Shown here piece after piece: positions 8,934 to 16,478 of a stretch of DNA of 27,205 bases (position 1 is the first letter of the stretch; every line of letters begins with the position of its first letter). This stretch comes from CAZJHX01 sp964545715 (GTDB lineage: Bacteria > Myxococcota_A > UBA9042 > GCA-2863065). The notes beneath the pieces are model-generated. The model saw nothing but the letters and a program-made list of their open reading frames with translations, ran no database searches and was not told the DNA's origin. Position numbers and translations under genes: made by a program. The stretch spans positions 1 to 27,205 of the forward strand of contig CAZJHX010000143.1 in assembly GCA_964545715.1 (NCBI GenBank). Reading direction: 5' to 3'.

Positions 8934-10346
8934 ATGTACAAATGGTTGTTGGTCCTTCTGGTCGCCGTGCCTGCCGGGGCACAGGTCCCGTCGTCCATCG
9001 CGCTGCAGGGCGCCCTGAGGTCCGCAGGCGGCGAGGCGGCCCCGGACGGCGCGTACGGCGTGAAGATCTCGTTGTGGACCGCGGCCGAGGGCGGAGAGGC
9101 GGTCTGGTCAACGCTTCAGACCGGCGCCAACTCGCTGCAGGTCACCGACGGCCGCTTCAGCATCGCCCCGGGAGGCGTCGCCGCCGCGCTGTTTACGGAG
9201 AACCCGACGCTGTGGCTGGAGCTGGAGGTCATTCCGGATCCGCCGCTATCCCGCTCAGCGCTGCACTCGGTGCCCTATGCGATGACCGCCGGCGCCATCA
9301 CGTGCTCAGGCTGCATCGCCCCGACCGCTCTCGACGTAGCGGCCCTCTCAGCCGCCCTCACAGACGCGGGCTTCAGCTCGCTGGACGAGTCCGACGTCGA
9401 CGCCTTTGTCGCCAACAACGGCTACGCCTTTGCCGACAAGCCCAACTCCTTTACGGGCAAGCAGACATTCCCCGACGGCATCGCGGTCTCGACGCTGGCC
9501 GAGTTCAGCACGGACGTCGACTTCGGCTTCAACCAGCTGAAGAACGCGCGCCTGCACAACTCCGCCGGCCCCCCGGCGACCTGCGATGCCGCTCACCTGG
9601 GCATGGTCTACTGGGACACGGACGCCAACGCCCTGCGCGTGTGCGGCCCCCAGGGCATCATCGACGTGGCGATCGCCTGCAAGCCAGGCGAGTGCGAGGC
9701 GGCCGCAGGCACCGACTGCAAGGCCCTCAAAGACGGCGACGCCACGCTGACCGACGGCATGTACTGGATCAAGCCGCTCGGCGCGGTCGCCGCGTTCCAG
9801 GCCCACTGCGACATGACGATCGACGGCGGCGGCTGGACCCGCTTCAACTGGGTCCAGGAGTCGTATCCCGCCGGCCAGGACCCGTTTGGCCAGCAGCTCA
9901 CCGACTGCGCCCCCACAGCAAAGCTCTGCCGAGCCCGCATCCCGGACGCCTTCCCGGCCAAAGACCTGCTGATCAAGGACCTCACAGACAAGAAACACGC
10001 CGCCTGGCACTTCGACGGCTCCACCACAAGCAACGCCGTGCTGGGCGCCATCCGCGACCACAAGGCCGTCTGCTCCAGCCAACAGAATGCCTGGCAGCCC
10101 TACATCAACACCGCCACCGAGTCCTATTGCGGCAACGGCGCCGAGGGCGGCTGCGACAGCTTCTACTACGGCAACGCCAACTGCGGCGCAGGCGGCTGGG
10201 CCACCGAGCTGGACGGCGATCACGCCTGGTGCGCCGCGGCCTTCAAGATGGGCGCCACGATCGGCGGCGGCTGCACCCAGGGCGACCACGGCTATCTGAA
10301 CGACTGCGACTGCGACGACGAGTTCGGAGCGATGTACTACCGCTAA
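8934..10346 (+). CDS. Secreted fibrinogen-like domain protein
   Basis: A 470-residue exported protein. Residues 1-16 are a signal peptide (LLVLLVAVPAGA, cleavage after AGA). Residues about 20-120 resemble a beta-rich module common in secreted bacterial proteins: IALQGALRSAGGEAAPDGAY, then SLW, then PPLSRSALHSVPYAMTAGA. A middle region (about 120-240) may be an elongated stalk. The C-terminal 210 residues look like a fibrinogen C-terminal/intelectin-type domain: CKALKDGDATLTDGMYWIKP, then CDMTIDGGGWTRF, then many Cys and a Trp/Gly-rich end (AWCAAAFKMG). Such domains bind carbohydrates or other surface ligands, so an adhesin or recognition role is plausible. The 51-bp repeat array starts within a few bases of the stop. 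Confidence 0.88.
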   Translation: MYKWLLVLLVAVPAGAQVPSSIALQGALRSAGGEAAPDGAYGVKISLWTAAEGGEAVWSTLQTGANSLQVTDGRFSIAPGGVAAALFTENPTLWLELEVIPDPPLSRSALHSVPYAMTAGAITCSGCIAPTALDVAALSAALTDAGFSSLDESDVDAFVANNGYAFADKPNSFTGKQTFPDGIAVSTLAEFSTDVDFGFNQLKNARLHNSAGPPATCDAAHLGMVYWDTDANALRVCGPQGIIDVAIACKPGECEAAAGTDCKALKDGDATLTDGMYWIKPLGAVAAFQAHCDMTIDGGGWTRFNWVQESYPAGQDPFGQQLTDCAPTAKLCRARIPDAFPAKDLLIKDLTDKKHAAWHFDGSTTSNAVLGAIRDHKAVCSSQQNAWQPYINTATESYCGNGAEGGCDSFYYGNANCGAGGWATELDGDHAWCAAAFKMGATIGGGCTQGDHGYLNDCDCDDEFGAMYYR

Positions 10347-10740
10347 CCCGCCATCTAGCGCACCGTTGGCAGTCTGAGCTGCCAAAAACGACTTAGATAC
10401 GGCATCTAGCGCACCGTTGGCAGTCTGAGCTGCCAAAAACGACTTAGATACGGCATCTAGCGCACCGTTGGCAGTCTGAGCTGCCAAAAACGACTTAGAT
10501 ANNNNNNNNNNNNNNNNNNNNNNNNNNNNNNNNNNNNNNNNNNNNNNNNNNNNNNNNNNNNNNNNNNNNNNNNNNNNNNNNNNNNNNNNNNNNNNNNNNN
10601 NCTGAGCTGCCAAAAACGACTTAGATACGGCATCTAGCGCACCGTTGGCAGTCTGAACTGCCAAAAACGACCTGGATACGGCATCTAGCGCACCGTTGGC
10701 AGTCTGAGCTGCCAAAAACGACTTAGATACGGCATCCAGG
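10347..10740. repeat. 51-bp tandem repeat array with internal inverted repeat
   Basis: The unit is 51 bp, with CATCTAGCG phased at 10352, 10403, 10454, 10631 and 10682, and a decayed end copy (CATCCAGGG) at 10733. Copies are identical or nearly so, apart from one at 10631 with a few substitutions. Each unit contains TTGGCAG-TCTGAG-CTGCCAA, a perfect 7-bp stem with a 6-nt loop, flanked by CGTT/AACG and ATCTA/TAGAT arms that could extend the stem imperfectly. All three plus-strand frames are stopped once per unit. No T-tract follows the stem on either strand, so it is not a standard terminator. The array fills the whole space between two convergent genes and holds nothing else that I can see. 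Confidence 0.95.
10502..10601. other. Assembly gap of 100 N inside the repeat array
   Basis: Exactly 100 N residues lie between repeat copies, a common placeholder size. Repeat phase is not preserved across it (10454 to 10631 is not a multiple of 51), so the true length is unknown and more copies are likely missing. Confidence 0.97.
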
Positions 10741-10763
10741 GCGCCTTTGGCACTTGCGGGGCT

Positions 10764-12329
10764 CTAGCCGAGGCCGAGCTCTCGCATTCTCAGCAGCAGG
10801 CCGCGGCGGGAGACCTCCAGGCGCTCGGCCATCAGGGTGACGTCGCCGCAGAGCTCTTCGCCGGCGGCGTTGATGGCGTCGGCGGTCAGGTCCTTGGCCT
10901 TGGTGATTCGGGACGAGCGCTCCATCAATTGGTAGAGGGAGTTTTTCGAGACGCCCAGCGCTCTCGCGGAGGCGGCGATGCGCCAGCGGTTGGCTCGGAG
11001 GGTCTCGATGAGGTGTTCGTCCGAGATGTCGTCCAGGTTTGTACGGCCGCGGCGTTGTGCAGGTGGCGGCGGCGAGGGGGCCACCGGGGCGGGCAACAGA
11101 CGCTCTACGGCGCGGTTGATGCGCACCTGCTCTTCGCCGCGGCTGGCGATGACCAGCTGGCGAGCGACATTTCTCAGCTGGCGGACGTTGCCCGGCCAGT
11201 CGTGGGCCAGGAGGCGGGCGACCAGATCGGCGCGAAGCCAAGGAGGGCGCTTGGGGTCGCGGCGCTCGAGGAGCTCGAGGTCGCCGGTTCGCTCCAGCTC
11301 TGTGCGCAGAAAGTGGACGAGCAGGACGCCGAGGTCCTCCAGGCGCTCTCTCAGCGCCGGGATGCCGACCTCGTAGCCGGCAAGGCGATGCAGCAGGGAC
11401 AGTCTGAAGGCGCCGTCATCGATGGCCCGCTCCAGATCGGCGTCGGTGGCGGCGACGACACGGACGTCGACCTTTGTCGGGCACTTGCCGCCTACCGACT
11501 GGACATCTCCGGTCTCGAGGGCGCGCAGGAGCAGGGGCTGAACCTCGTCGGGGGTCTCGCCGATCTCATCTAGAAAGAGCGTGCCGCGATCGGCACGGCC
11601 AAAAAAGCCGCGGTGGGCGTCGGCGGCGCCCGTGAAGGCGCCTTTGGAGTGACCGAACAGCTCCGCCGACGCGGTCGACGCCGGGATGGCGCCCATGTTC
11701 ACAGGCACAAACGGACCACTCGCCCGCCGGGACGCGCGGTGCACCGCGCCGGCGACCAGCTCCTTTCCCGTGCCGGACTCGCCTCTGAGCAGCACCGCCA
11801 CGTCCTCGCCTGCCACGCGGTCGATCTCCGCGCGCAGCTCTTCGACGGCGTCGCTCTGGCCCACCAGGCCATGCCGCCGCGCGACTCGGCCGGGCGGACG
11901 CAGGAGGTGCAGCAGCAGCACGACGCGGTCCATCAGCTCGATCACCACCCCGCGCTCGATGTCGGCGTGCGTCACCGTGCGGCTGCCGTCAACGCGCTCA
12001 CCCGCGACACGCACATCCGTGCTGGTCTGGGACGCATCGATTCGGACACCGTCGGCGTCCGGGTGAAACCACACCGGGCTGCGGCTCAAGTACGGGTCTT
12101 TGAGCGGTCCCGTGCGGGTCTCGTCGGCGGCGCGAAAGTCGGTCTCCAGGCGGGCGACGCCAACCTTGTCGCCCAGAAGCACGGCGGAGAGCCGCAGCCT
12201 GTCGCCGATGCGCCGGACATCTGCGTGAAAGGCGATGGTCAGCGCCGGCACGCGCACCGCCCCGCTCGGAGTCGGATTGCGCTGAGGTCGCAGCGTGTCG
12301 CCGCGGAAGGTGCCGGTGTCGTCCGTCAT
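10764..12329 (-). CDS. FHA-domain sigma-54 transcriptional activator
   Basis: A 521-residue enhancer-binding protein. Residues about 25-140 look like a forkhead-associated domain (SRSPVWFHPDADGVRID, TDVRVAGERV), which normally binds phosphothreonine. The sigma-54 AAA+ domain follows (about 150-385): Walker A GESGTGKE (about 182), GAFTGA in SKGAFTGAADA (about 230) for sigma-54 contact, Walker B GTLFLDEIGE and DWPGNVRQLRN. Two C-terminal helix-turn-helix segments are visible: a Fis-like one (about 433-467, AASARALGVSKNSLYQLM) and a second at about 485-520 (MAERLEVSRRGLLLRMREL). It should activate sigma-54 promoters in response to a Ser/Thr kinase signal; two such kinases are encoded in this window, but a link is inference. 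ATG 12329 has no clear Shine-Dalgarno. Its stop faces the 51-bp repeat array. Confidence 0.94.
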   Translation of the reverse strand: MTDDTGTFRGDTLRPQRNPTPSGAVRVPALTIAFHADVRRIGDRLRLSAVLLGDKVGVARLETDFRAADETRTGPLKDPYLSRSPVWFHPDADGVRIDASQTSTDVRVAGERVDGSRTVTHADIERGVVIELMDRVVLLLHLLRPPGRVARRHGLVGQSDAVEELRAEIDRVAGEDVAVLLRGESGTGKELVAGAVHRASRRASGPFVPVNMGAIPASTASAELFGHSKGAFTGAADAHRGFFGRADRGTLFLDEIGETPDEVQPLLLRALETGDVQSVGGKCPTKVDVRVVAATDADLERAIDDGAFRLSLLHRLAGYEVGIPALRERLEDLGVLLVHFLRTELERTGDLELLERRDPKRPPWLRADLVARLLAHDWPGNVRQLRNVARQLVIASRGEEQVRINRAVERLLPAPVAPSPPPPAQRRGRTNLDDISDEHLIETLRANRWRIAASARALGVSKNSLYQLMERSSRITKAKDLTADAINAAGEELCGDVTLMAERLEVSRRGLLLRMRELGLG

Positions 12330-12348
12330 GTGTGAGCGTCCAGGGCTG

Positions 12349-12354
12349 AATGTA
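12349..12354 (-). promoter_or_regulatory. Extended -10-like element before FHA activator gene
   Basis: The minus strand reads TGATACATT, an extended -10 arrangement (TG-N-TACATT), 19 nt ahead of ATG 12329. It lies in the 39-bp gap behind the upstream membrane-protein gene and could give the activator its own promoter. No -35 box was identified. Confidence 0.3.
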
Positions 12355-12368
12355 TCAGATCGATCCGG

Positions 12369-13781
12369 TCACGGCCCGACCCGCACCGCATAGGGCGGAA
12401 TGGCGGGCACGTCCTGCCAGCTGACCTGCCCGCGGTCACTGGTCACTACCTTTTGCGTGACGCACGGCTCGGGTCCATCGCTGCGACAGTGATAGATCGC
12501 CACCCCACGCCTGGCGACATCGGGCAGGATCACCGGCAGGTTCAGCAGCACCGTATCGGCGATCTCGGCGTGGTCGCTGTGGCCGTGGACCGTCGCCGTG
12601 ATGGCGCGCGGCCGCTTCTCCAGCGCCGTCTCCAGGTCGTCGAACACACGATGTGCGTACGCCCCGTGATCCCGCCACCACTGGGCGTTGATCGACTGCG
12701 CGCAAAGCATCGCCACAAAGACGGCGATCAGGGCCGAGCGCGGCAGCAGCGAGGCCGGCCAGATCATGAGAAAGGCCAGCGGCAGATACCAGAAATACCA
12801 GCGCTGCTCGACGCCGCCCGCCCACGCGTTGAGAAAACGCGAGCCACCGTGGAAGTTGGGCAGAACCGGCGAAAACGCCAGCACGAAGCCGGCAAAGGCC
12901 ACCCACCAGAACCTGCGATCCCGCCCGCGCTGCCGGATGGCCAGCGCCACAAAGAGGCCACCGAACGCCAGCAGCCACATCAAATGCAGCGGCGCGCCCG
13001 GATGCGTCGGCGCCCACGGGTGCGCCAGCATGGTCACCACCGAGACGATCGGGTTGTCGGCCAGGTGGAAGCTGTCGGTCGCCTCCCCGGTCTGCACCAT
13101 GGCAATCGCGATGAGGCGGCCCACGATATTGAACACCAGCACGGCCCAGAACGGCGCGCTGTCGACCACCGCCCGCCGTATGCGCTGCTCGTCGGCCCTC
13201 ACATAGGCGCCCAGCGTGATGATCGCCGGCAGAGCGCCTGCACTCTCGCGGCTGAGCATGGCCAGCTGAAACCCGACCCGGCGGACCCACAGCGGCGGCC
13301 GGTCCGCAATAGCCCAGTCCGCCGCGACCGAGAAGATCGCGACCACGATGCCCTCGTTGCCCGAGTGGAACCACGCCAATGCCTCGCCGTGCATCGGATG
13401 GGCAAAAAACAAGAGCGCCGTCCACGCCGCCAGCATCGCGTCGCCGAACCACGCGCGAACGGCCAAAAAGACCATCAGCGCGCACACGATGTGCAGCGCC
13501 AGGTTGAGCACCACACGGGGCATATACGCGTCTTCGAACAGCGCGTATTCGAGCGCGGTGTACCCTGTCAGCGCGGGCCGCCAGATCGGCTCATCGGACC
13601 AGAAGCCAAAGAAGTGGCGCCACTGGGGATCCTCGACGACCTCGCGCCCCATGCGCAGGATGTACCAGTCGTCAGAGTCCAGGTACCAGCCGCCCCAGAC
13701 CGACCAAAGCTGGACGGCCGCCCCCACGGCGAGGCCGAGGAACAACAGGACGCGCGGCGTGATCTTGGTGCTGGAGAGCAT
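12369..13781 (-). CDS. Polytopic membrane protein, GT-C glycosyltransferase-like
   Basis: A 470-residue integral membrane protein with about nine to eleven hydrophobic helices and a soluble C-terminal tail of about 90 residues. The first extracytoplasmic loop after helix 1 contains DSDDW (residues 35-39), followed by a WRPALTGYTALEYALF stretch. An acidic motif in loop 1 plus this overall topology fits GT-C glycosyltransferases, which move sugars from polyprenyl-phosphate donors onto acceptors outside the membrane. No specific family is recognised. ATG 13781 is preferred over the upstream GTG 13847 because helix 1 begins soon after it and TATACT lies 12 nt before it. The next gene downstream (39 bp) is the FHA activator; the upstream neighbour, DUF3050, is divergent. 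Confidence 0.85.
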   Translation of the reverse strand: MLSSTKITPRVLLFLGLAVGAAVQLWSVWGGWYLDSDDWYILRMGREVVEDPQWRHFFGFWSDEPIWRPALTGYTALEYALFEDAYMPRVVLNLALHIVCALMVFLAVRAWFGDAMLAAWTALLFFAHPMHGEALAWFHSGNEGIVVAIFSVAADWAIADRPPLWVRRVGFQLAMLSRESAGALPAIITLGAYVRADEQRIRRAVVDSAPFWAVLVFNIVGRLIAIAMVQTGEATDSFHLADNPIVSVVTMLAHPWAPTHPGAPLHLMWLLAFGGLFVALAIRQRGRDRRFWWVAFAGFVLAFSPVLPNFHGGSRFLNAWAGGVEQRWYFWYLPLAFLMIWPASLLPRSALIAVFVAMLCAQSINAQWWRDHGAYAHRVFDDLETALEKRPRAITATVHGHSDHAEIADTVLLNLPVILPDVARRGVAIYHCRSDGPEPCVTQKVVTSDRGQVSWQDVPAIPPYAVRVGP

Positions 13782-13793
13782 TGAGTTGCCGGC

Positions 13794-13799
13794 AGTATA
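13794..13799 (-). promoter_or_regulatory. -10-like TATACT before membrane-protein gene
   Basis: TATACT on the minus strand matches five of six -10 consensus bases and lies 12 nt before ATG 13781, which would leave a leader of only about 5 nt. A -35 box is not evident. Confidence 0.4.
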
Positions 13800-13837
13800 G
13801 CCCGGGCGACCCCAATGGGTGTAAGCTGTAGACCACT

Positions 13838-14818
13838 GTGGCACCACCTCCCCGACAATCCCGCGCCGTTTTGCGCCGGTATGAGCGCATGGAATCGGAC
13901 TTGAAGCCCGCGCGCGACGCCTTGGTGCTGCACTGGGTCTACAAGCTCATCGACGACCTGGAGGCCCTGCGCGTGTTCATGGCGTCACACATCTTTGCGG
14001 TGTGGGACTTCATGAGCTTGCTGAAGACGCTGCAAAAGCGGCTGACCTGCGTGGAGAGCCCGTGGTTCCCGCCCGAGGACCCGCTGTCCGCGCGGCTGGT
14101 CAACGAGATCGTGCTCAGCGAAGAGACCGACGAGATCGGCCTCGGCACGTACATGAGCCACTTCGAACTCTACCTGGCGGCGATGCAGGAGGTCGGCGCC
14201 GATCGCCAACCTATCGACCACATGCTGCACGGCCTCCGTCAGGGCAAGACCCCCCAGGAGGCCGCCAAAAACCTGCAGGTTCCGCAGGCAACGCGCGACT
14301 TCGTCTGCAACACGCTGGAGATGACCAAGCTCGAGCCGCACGAGGTGGCCGCGGCCTTCTTGTTCGGGCGTGAAGGCGTCATCCCCGGGATGTTCAAAGA
14401 GCTGCTCAGCCAGCCGACCATCGGGTCGCCCATCTCGCCGGCCACGGGGGAGCACATCCGCCGCTACTGGCGCCGCGCCAAGCGCTTTTTGGGCCCGCGC
14501 GGGCTGCGCGTCCTGGAGCCGACCACCGGACAGGGACCCGGCGCCAACGCGTTTCGGATGTACCTGGAGCGCCACATCGAGCTGGACGCCAACGATCACG
14601 AGCCAATGGCGGCGCAGCTGCTCATGAACCTGTGCGGCAAAGATCCACAGAAGTGGGAAGAGGCCACGGCCGCCGCGGAGCGCGCGCTGACCGCCCGTCA
14701 CAAAATGTGGAACGCGGTGGCCAAAGTGGTTGTCGATGGTCGAAAGGACGGCTGGACGCCGGCGCGCGCTACGCCCGTGATCGTCCTACCCTCCACACGG
14801 GCTGCTTCAGACCACTGA
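13838..14818 (+). CDS. DUF3050 (heme-oxygenase-like fold) protein
   Basis: A 326-residue protein of the DUF3050 family, recognised by ALRVFMASHIFAVWDFMSLL, then RLVNEIVLSEETDEIG and MSHFELYLAAMQEVGAD. The family is all-helical and related to heme-oxygenase-like proteins, some of which bind a diiron centre. The stretch RHIELDANDH contains H-x3-D-x3-H (about residues 246, 250 and 254), a plausible metal-ligand helix together with the Glu/His residues of SHFE. No substrate can be named. The start is uncertain: GTG 13838 follows a TAAGCT hexamer (13822-13827) closely, while ATG 13889 would remove 17 weakly conserved residues. Its 3' end overlaps the convergent radical SAM gene by 50 bp, the largest overlap in the window. 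Confidence 0.9.
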   Translation: MAPPPRQSRAVLRRYERMESDLKPARDALVLHWVYKLIDDLEALRVFMASHIFAVWDFMSLLKTLQKRLTCVESPWFPPEDPLSARLVNEIVLSEETDEIGLGTYMSHFELYLAAMQEVGADRQPIDHMLHGLRQGKTPQEAAKNLQVPQATRDFVCNTLEMTKLEPHEVAAAFLFGREGVIPGMFKELLSQPTIGSPISPATGEHIRRYWRRAKRFLGPRGLRVLEPTTGQGPGANAFRMYLERHIELDANDHEPMAAQLLMNLCGKDPQKWEEATAAAERALTARHKMWNAVAKVVVDGRKDGWTPARATPVIVLPSTRAASDH

Positions 14819-16259
14819 AGTTGACCAGTGACGCCGCTGTCTTGGCGTACTGGACCAGCTGCGCGGGATTCTTGAGGCGCCGCACCGCCTGGGCGATGTA
14901 TTTCGGCCGAAAGTAGAACTGCCGGATCGCGTCCTGGTGCACGTCCCGCATCTCCTCGGGCATGAAGTCGCCCGGGCTGTACTCGGGGTACGTGATCTCG
15001 CCGCGCATGAAGCGGTCCCACACATCCACGGTGGTCTTGCCCTCCCTGACGGCGCGGTAGAACAGCTGCGTCTCGGGCACCAGCACCATGATGTGGAACT
15101 CGACGTAGTCCGCCCGGATCTCTTTGGCAAAGTCCACGCTCTGCTGCATGTCCGCACGCGTCTCGTCGGGGTGGCCGAAGATGATCGTGCAGGCGGACTC
15201 CACGCCCAGGCGGCGCGCCGTATCGAACGTCGCCTTGACCCGCGAGTTGGGGAAGTCCTTCATCATCGCCTTGCGGTGGTCGTAGACGCCGCTCTCCACG
15301 CCAAAGCCGATCTTCTGCAGCCCGGCGCGCTTCATCATGTCCATCAGCTCATCGTCCATGAGATCGATGCGCGTCTTGGCGCCCCACTTCATGTCGAGCT
15401 TCTCGTCGATCAGGCCCTGGCAGATGTCCATGACGTATGGCCGGTTGACCGTGAACGTCTCGTCGATCATCTCCAGATAGTTGGGCTTGTACTTGCGCCA
15501 GGTCTCGGCGATGTCCTTGACGATGACGTCCACACTGGTCGTGCGCACCTTGTTGAACATCGCGTTGGGCGACGGGCTGGAGCAGTAGCAGAAGGTACAC
15601 TTGTACGGGCAGCCGCGGATGGCCAGCGCCACCTCCATGCGGCCCACAAACGGCAGCTTGTACTGCTCAAAGCGCATCAGCTCGCGGTCGGGCAGCCACT
15701 CATCCAGGTTCGGCAGCAGCTCCGGCGGTTTGACGTAGACCTCTTTGTCCTCGTCGTCGCCGTCCGCGATGATGATACCCGGGATGTCTTCCGGCTTGCC
15801 CTCGCCACGGATCAGCGCGTCACACAGGCGCGTAAACGCGACCTCACCCTCGCCGGTGATGCCGTATCGCAACCCCAGCTTGGCGACCACCTGCGGGTCG
15901 ATCGACGGATACGCGCCGCCGACCACCACCTCGTAACCCCGCCCCTGCATCAGCTGGCAGAGGCGATACACGCTGCGCAGATTCGCTGACAGCAGGCAGA
16001 TCCCGACGACCTTGGCGCCCTCGCACTTTTCGGCCAGCTCCTCCATCGTCAGCCGCTCGGTGTTGGAGTCGATGCCCTGCACCCGGTACCCGGCGCGCTT
16101 CAATGCGCCTCCGATGGTGAGCAGCCCGATCGGCGGATACAGAAACTCCGTCGTGGCCAGATCCATCACAAGCGGATCGAGGTACAGCGCCCCTTTCAGC
16201 CCGGGGCCGAACGGCGGATAGATATAGCTCGGGTTGAGCAGTATTACTTCGGCTGTCAT
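14769..16259 (-). CDS. B12-binding-type radical SAM protein
   Basis: A 496-residue protein with the class B radical SAM layout. Residues about 1-160 form a Rossmann-like cobalamin-binding-type domain (VILLNPSY, YPPIGLLTIGGALKRAGYRV, VVVGGAYPS, YGITGEGEVAF). The radical SAM core (about 205-420) has the cluster motif RGCPYKCTFC, with C217, C221 and C224 in CxxxCxxC spacing. Family members perform methylations, cyclisations and rearrangements on unactivated carbons, often in lipid, cofactor or natural-product pathways. I cannot assign a reaction; a lipid or hopanoid/sterol modification is possible but unsupported beyond the distant cyclase. ATG 16259 is supported by TATAGT about 30 nt upstream. 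It overlaps DUF3050 at its 3' end. Confidence 0.93.
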   Translation of the reverse strand: MTAEVILLNPSYIYPPFGPGLKGALYLDPLVMDLATTEFLYPPIGLLTIGGALKRAGYRVQGIDSNTERLTMEELAEKCEGAKVVGICLLSANLRSVYRLCQLMQGRGYEVVVGGAYPSIDPQVVAKLGLRYGITGEGEVAFTRLCDALIRGEGKPEDIPGIIIADGDDEDKEVYVKPPELLPNLDEWLPDRELMRFEQYKLPFVGRMEVALAIRGCPYKCTFCYCSSPSPNAMFNKVRTTSVDVIVKDIAETWRKYKPNYLEMIDETFTVNRPYVMDICQGLIDEKLDMKWGAKTRIDLMDDELMDMMKRAGLQKIGFGVESGVYDHRKAMMKDFPNSRVKATFDTARRLGVESACTIIFGHPDETRADMQQSVDFAKEIRADYVEFHIMVLVPETQLFYRAVREGKTTVDVWDRFMRGEITYPEYSPGDFMPEEMRDVHQDAIRQFYFRPKYIAQAVRRLKNPAQLVQYAKTAASLVNFSGLKQPVWRVGRSRA

Positions 16260-16288
16260 GTGCGTGAGCTCTCGGCGAATCCGTATGC

Positions 16289-16294
16289 ACTATA
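16289..16294 (-). promoter_or_regulatory. -10-like TATAGT before radical SAM gene
   Basis: TATAGT on the minus strand matches five of six -10 consensus bases and lies 29 nt before ATG 16259, leaving a leader of about 22 nt that contains GAGAG. No convincing -35 box. Confidence 0.4.
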
Positions 16295-16420
16295 CACAAG
16301 ACGGATCACCCGAGCACATGTGACCCCGTCACACGCACGTCCCACCCGACGACACACCCTCCGCATCGCCCAATTGAGGCCATTGGAGACGACAGCCGCG
16401 CAGTCCACCGATCGCGCTTG

Positions 16421-16436
16421 TGGCACAGGCGTTGCT
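16421..16436 (+). promoter_or_regulatory. Sigma-54 (-24/-12) promoter
   Basis: TGGCACAGGCGTTGCT matches the sigma-54 consensus TGGCAC-N5-TTGCW at every defined position, with the conserved GG and GC pairs separated by 10 nt. Initiation is expected near 16447, about 32 nt before the lipoprotein ATG, which has its own AGGAAG. Transcription from such a site needs an AAA+ activator, and two candidate activators are encoded in this window. Confidence 0.8.
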
Positions 16437-16478
16437 GTCAATCCAGGCCAGCGGTACACAACACAAAGGAAGAAGTAG

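Larger units (their letters stand above)
16260..16478. other. Divergent intergenic region with sigma-54 promoter
   Basis: This 219-bp spacer between the radical SAM gene and the plus-strand lipoprotein gene is the longest non-repeat spacer in the window. It contains the -10-like TATAGT of the minus-strand gene and a sigma-54 site for the plus-strand gene. Roughly 120 bp lie between these two elements, enough for activator binding sites, although I could not define an enhancer. Confidence 0.7.

Noticed and set aside
9348..10715. Long minus-strand frame with 17-residue repeats (AAQTANGALDAVSKSFL)
   Set aside because: It is antisense to the well-supported fibrinogen-like gene for most of its length, and it stays open in the array only because 51 is a multiple of three. 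The frame also crosses the N gap.
10347..10740. CRISPR array
   Set aside because: The 51-bp units are contiguous direct copies with no unique spacers, and no cas genes are nearby.
10347..10740. Sigma-54 sites or tandem terminators in each repeat
   Set aside because: TGGCAG and GC are 11 nt apart rather than 10 and the -24 and -12 bases are off-consensus. The stems are not followed by a T-tract on either strand.
12453..13784. 443-residue plus-strand frame
   Set aside because: Antisense to the polytopic membrane protein; Arg/His/Gln-rich with no signal or domain.
14769..16259. Hopanoid C-2/C-3 methylase assignment
   Set aside because: The class B radical SAM layout alone does not separate the many subfamilies, and no hopanoid gene is adjacent.
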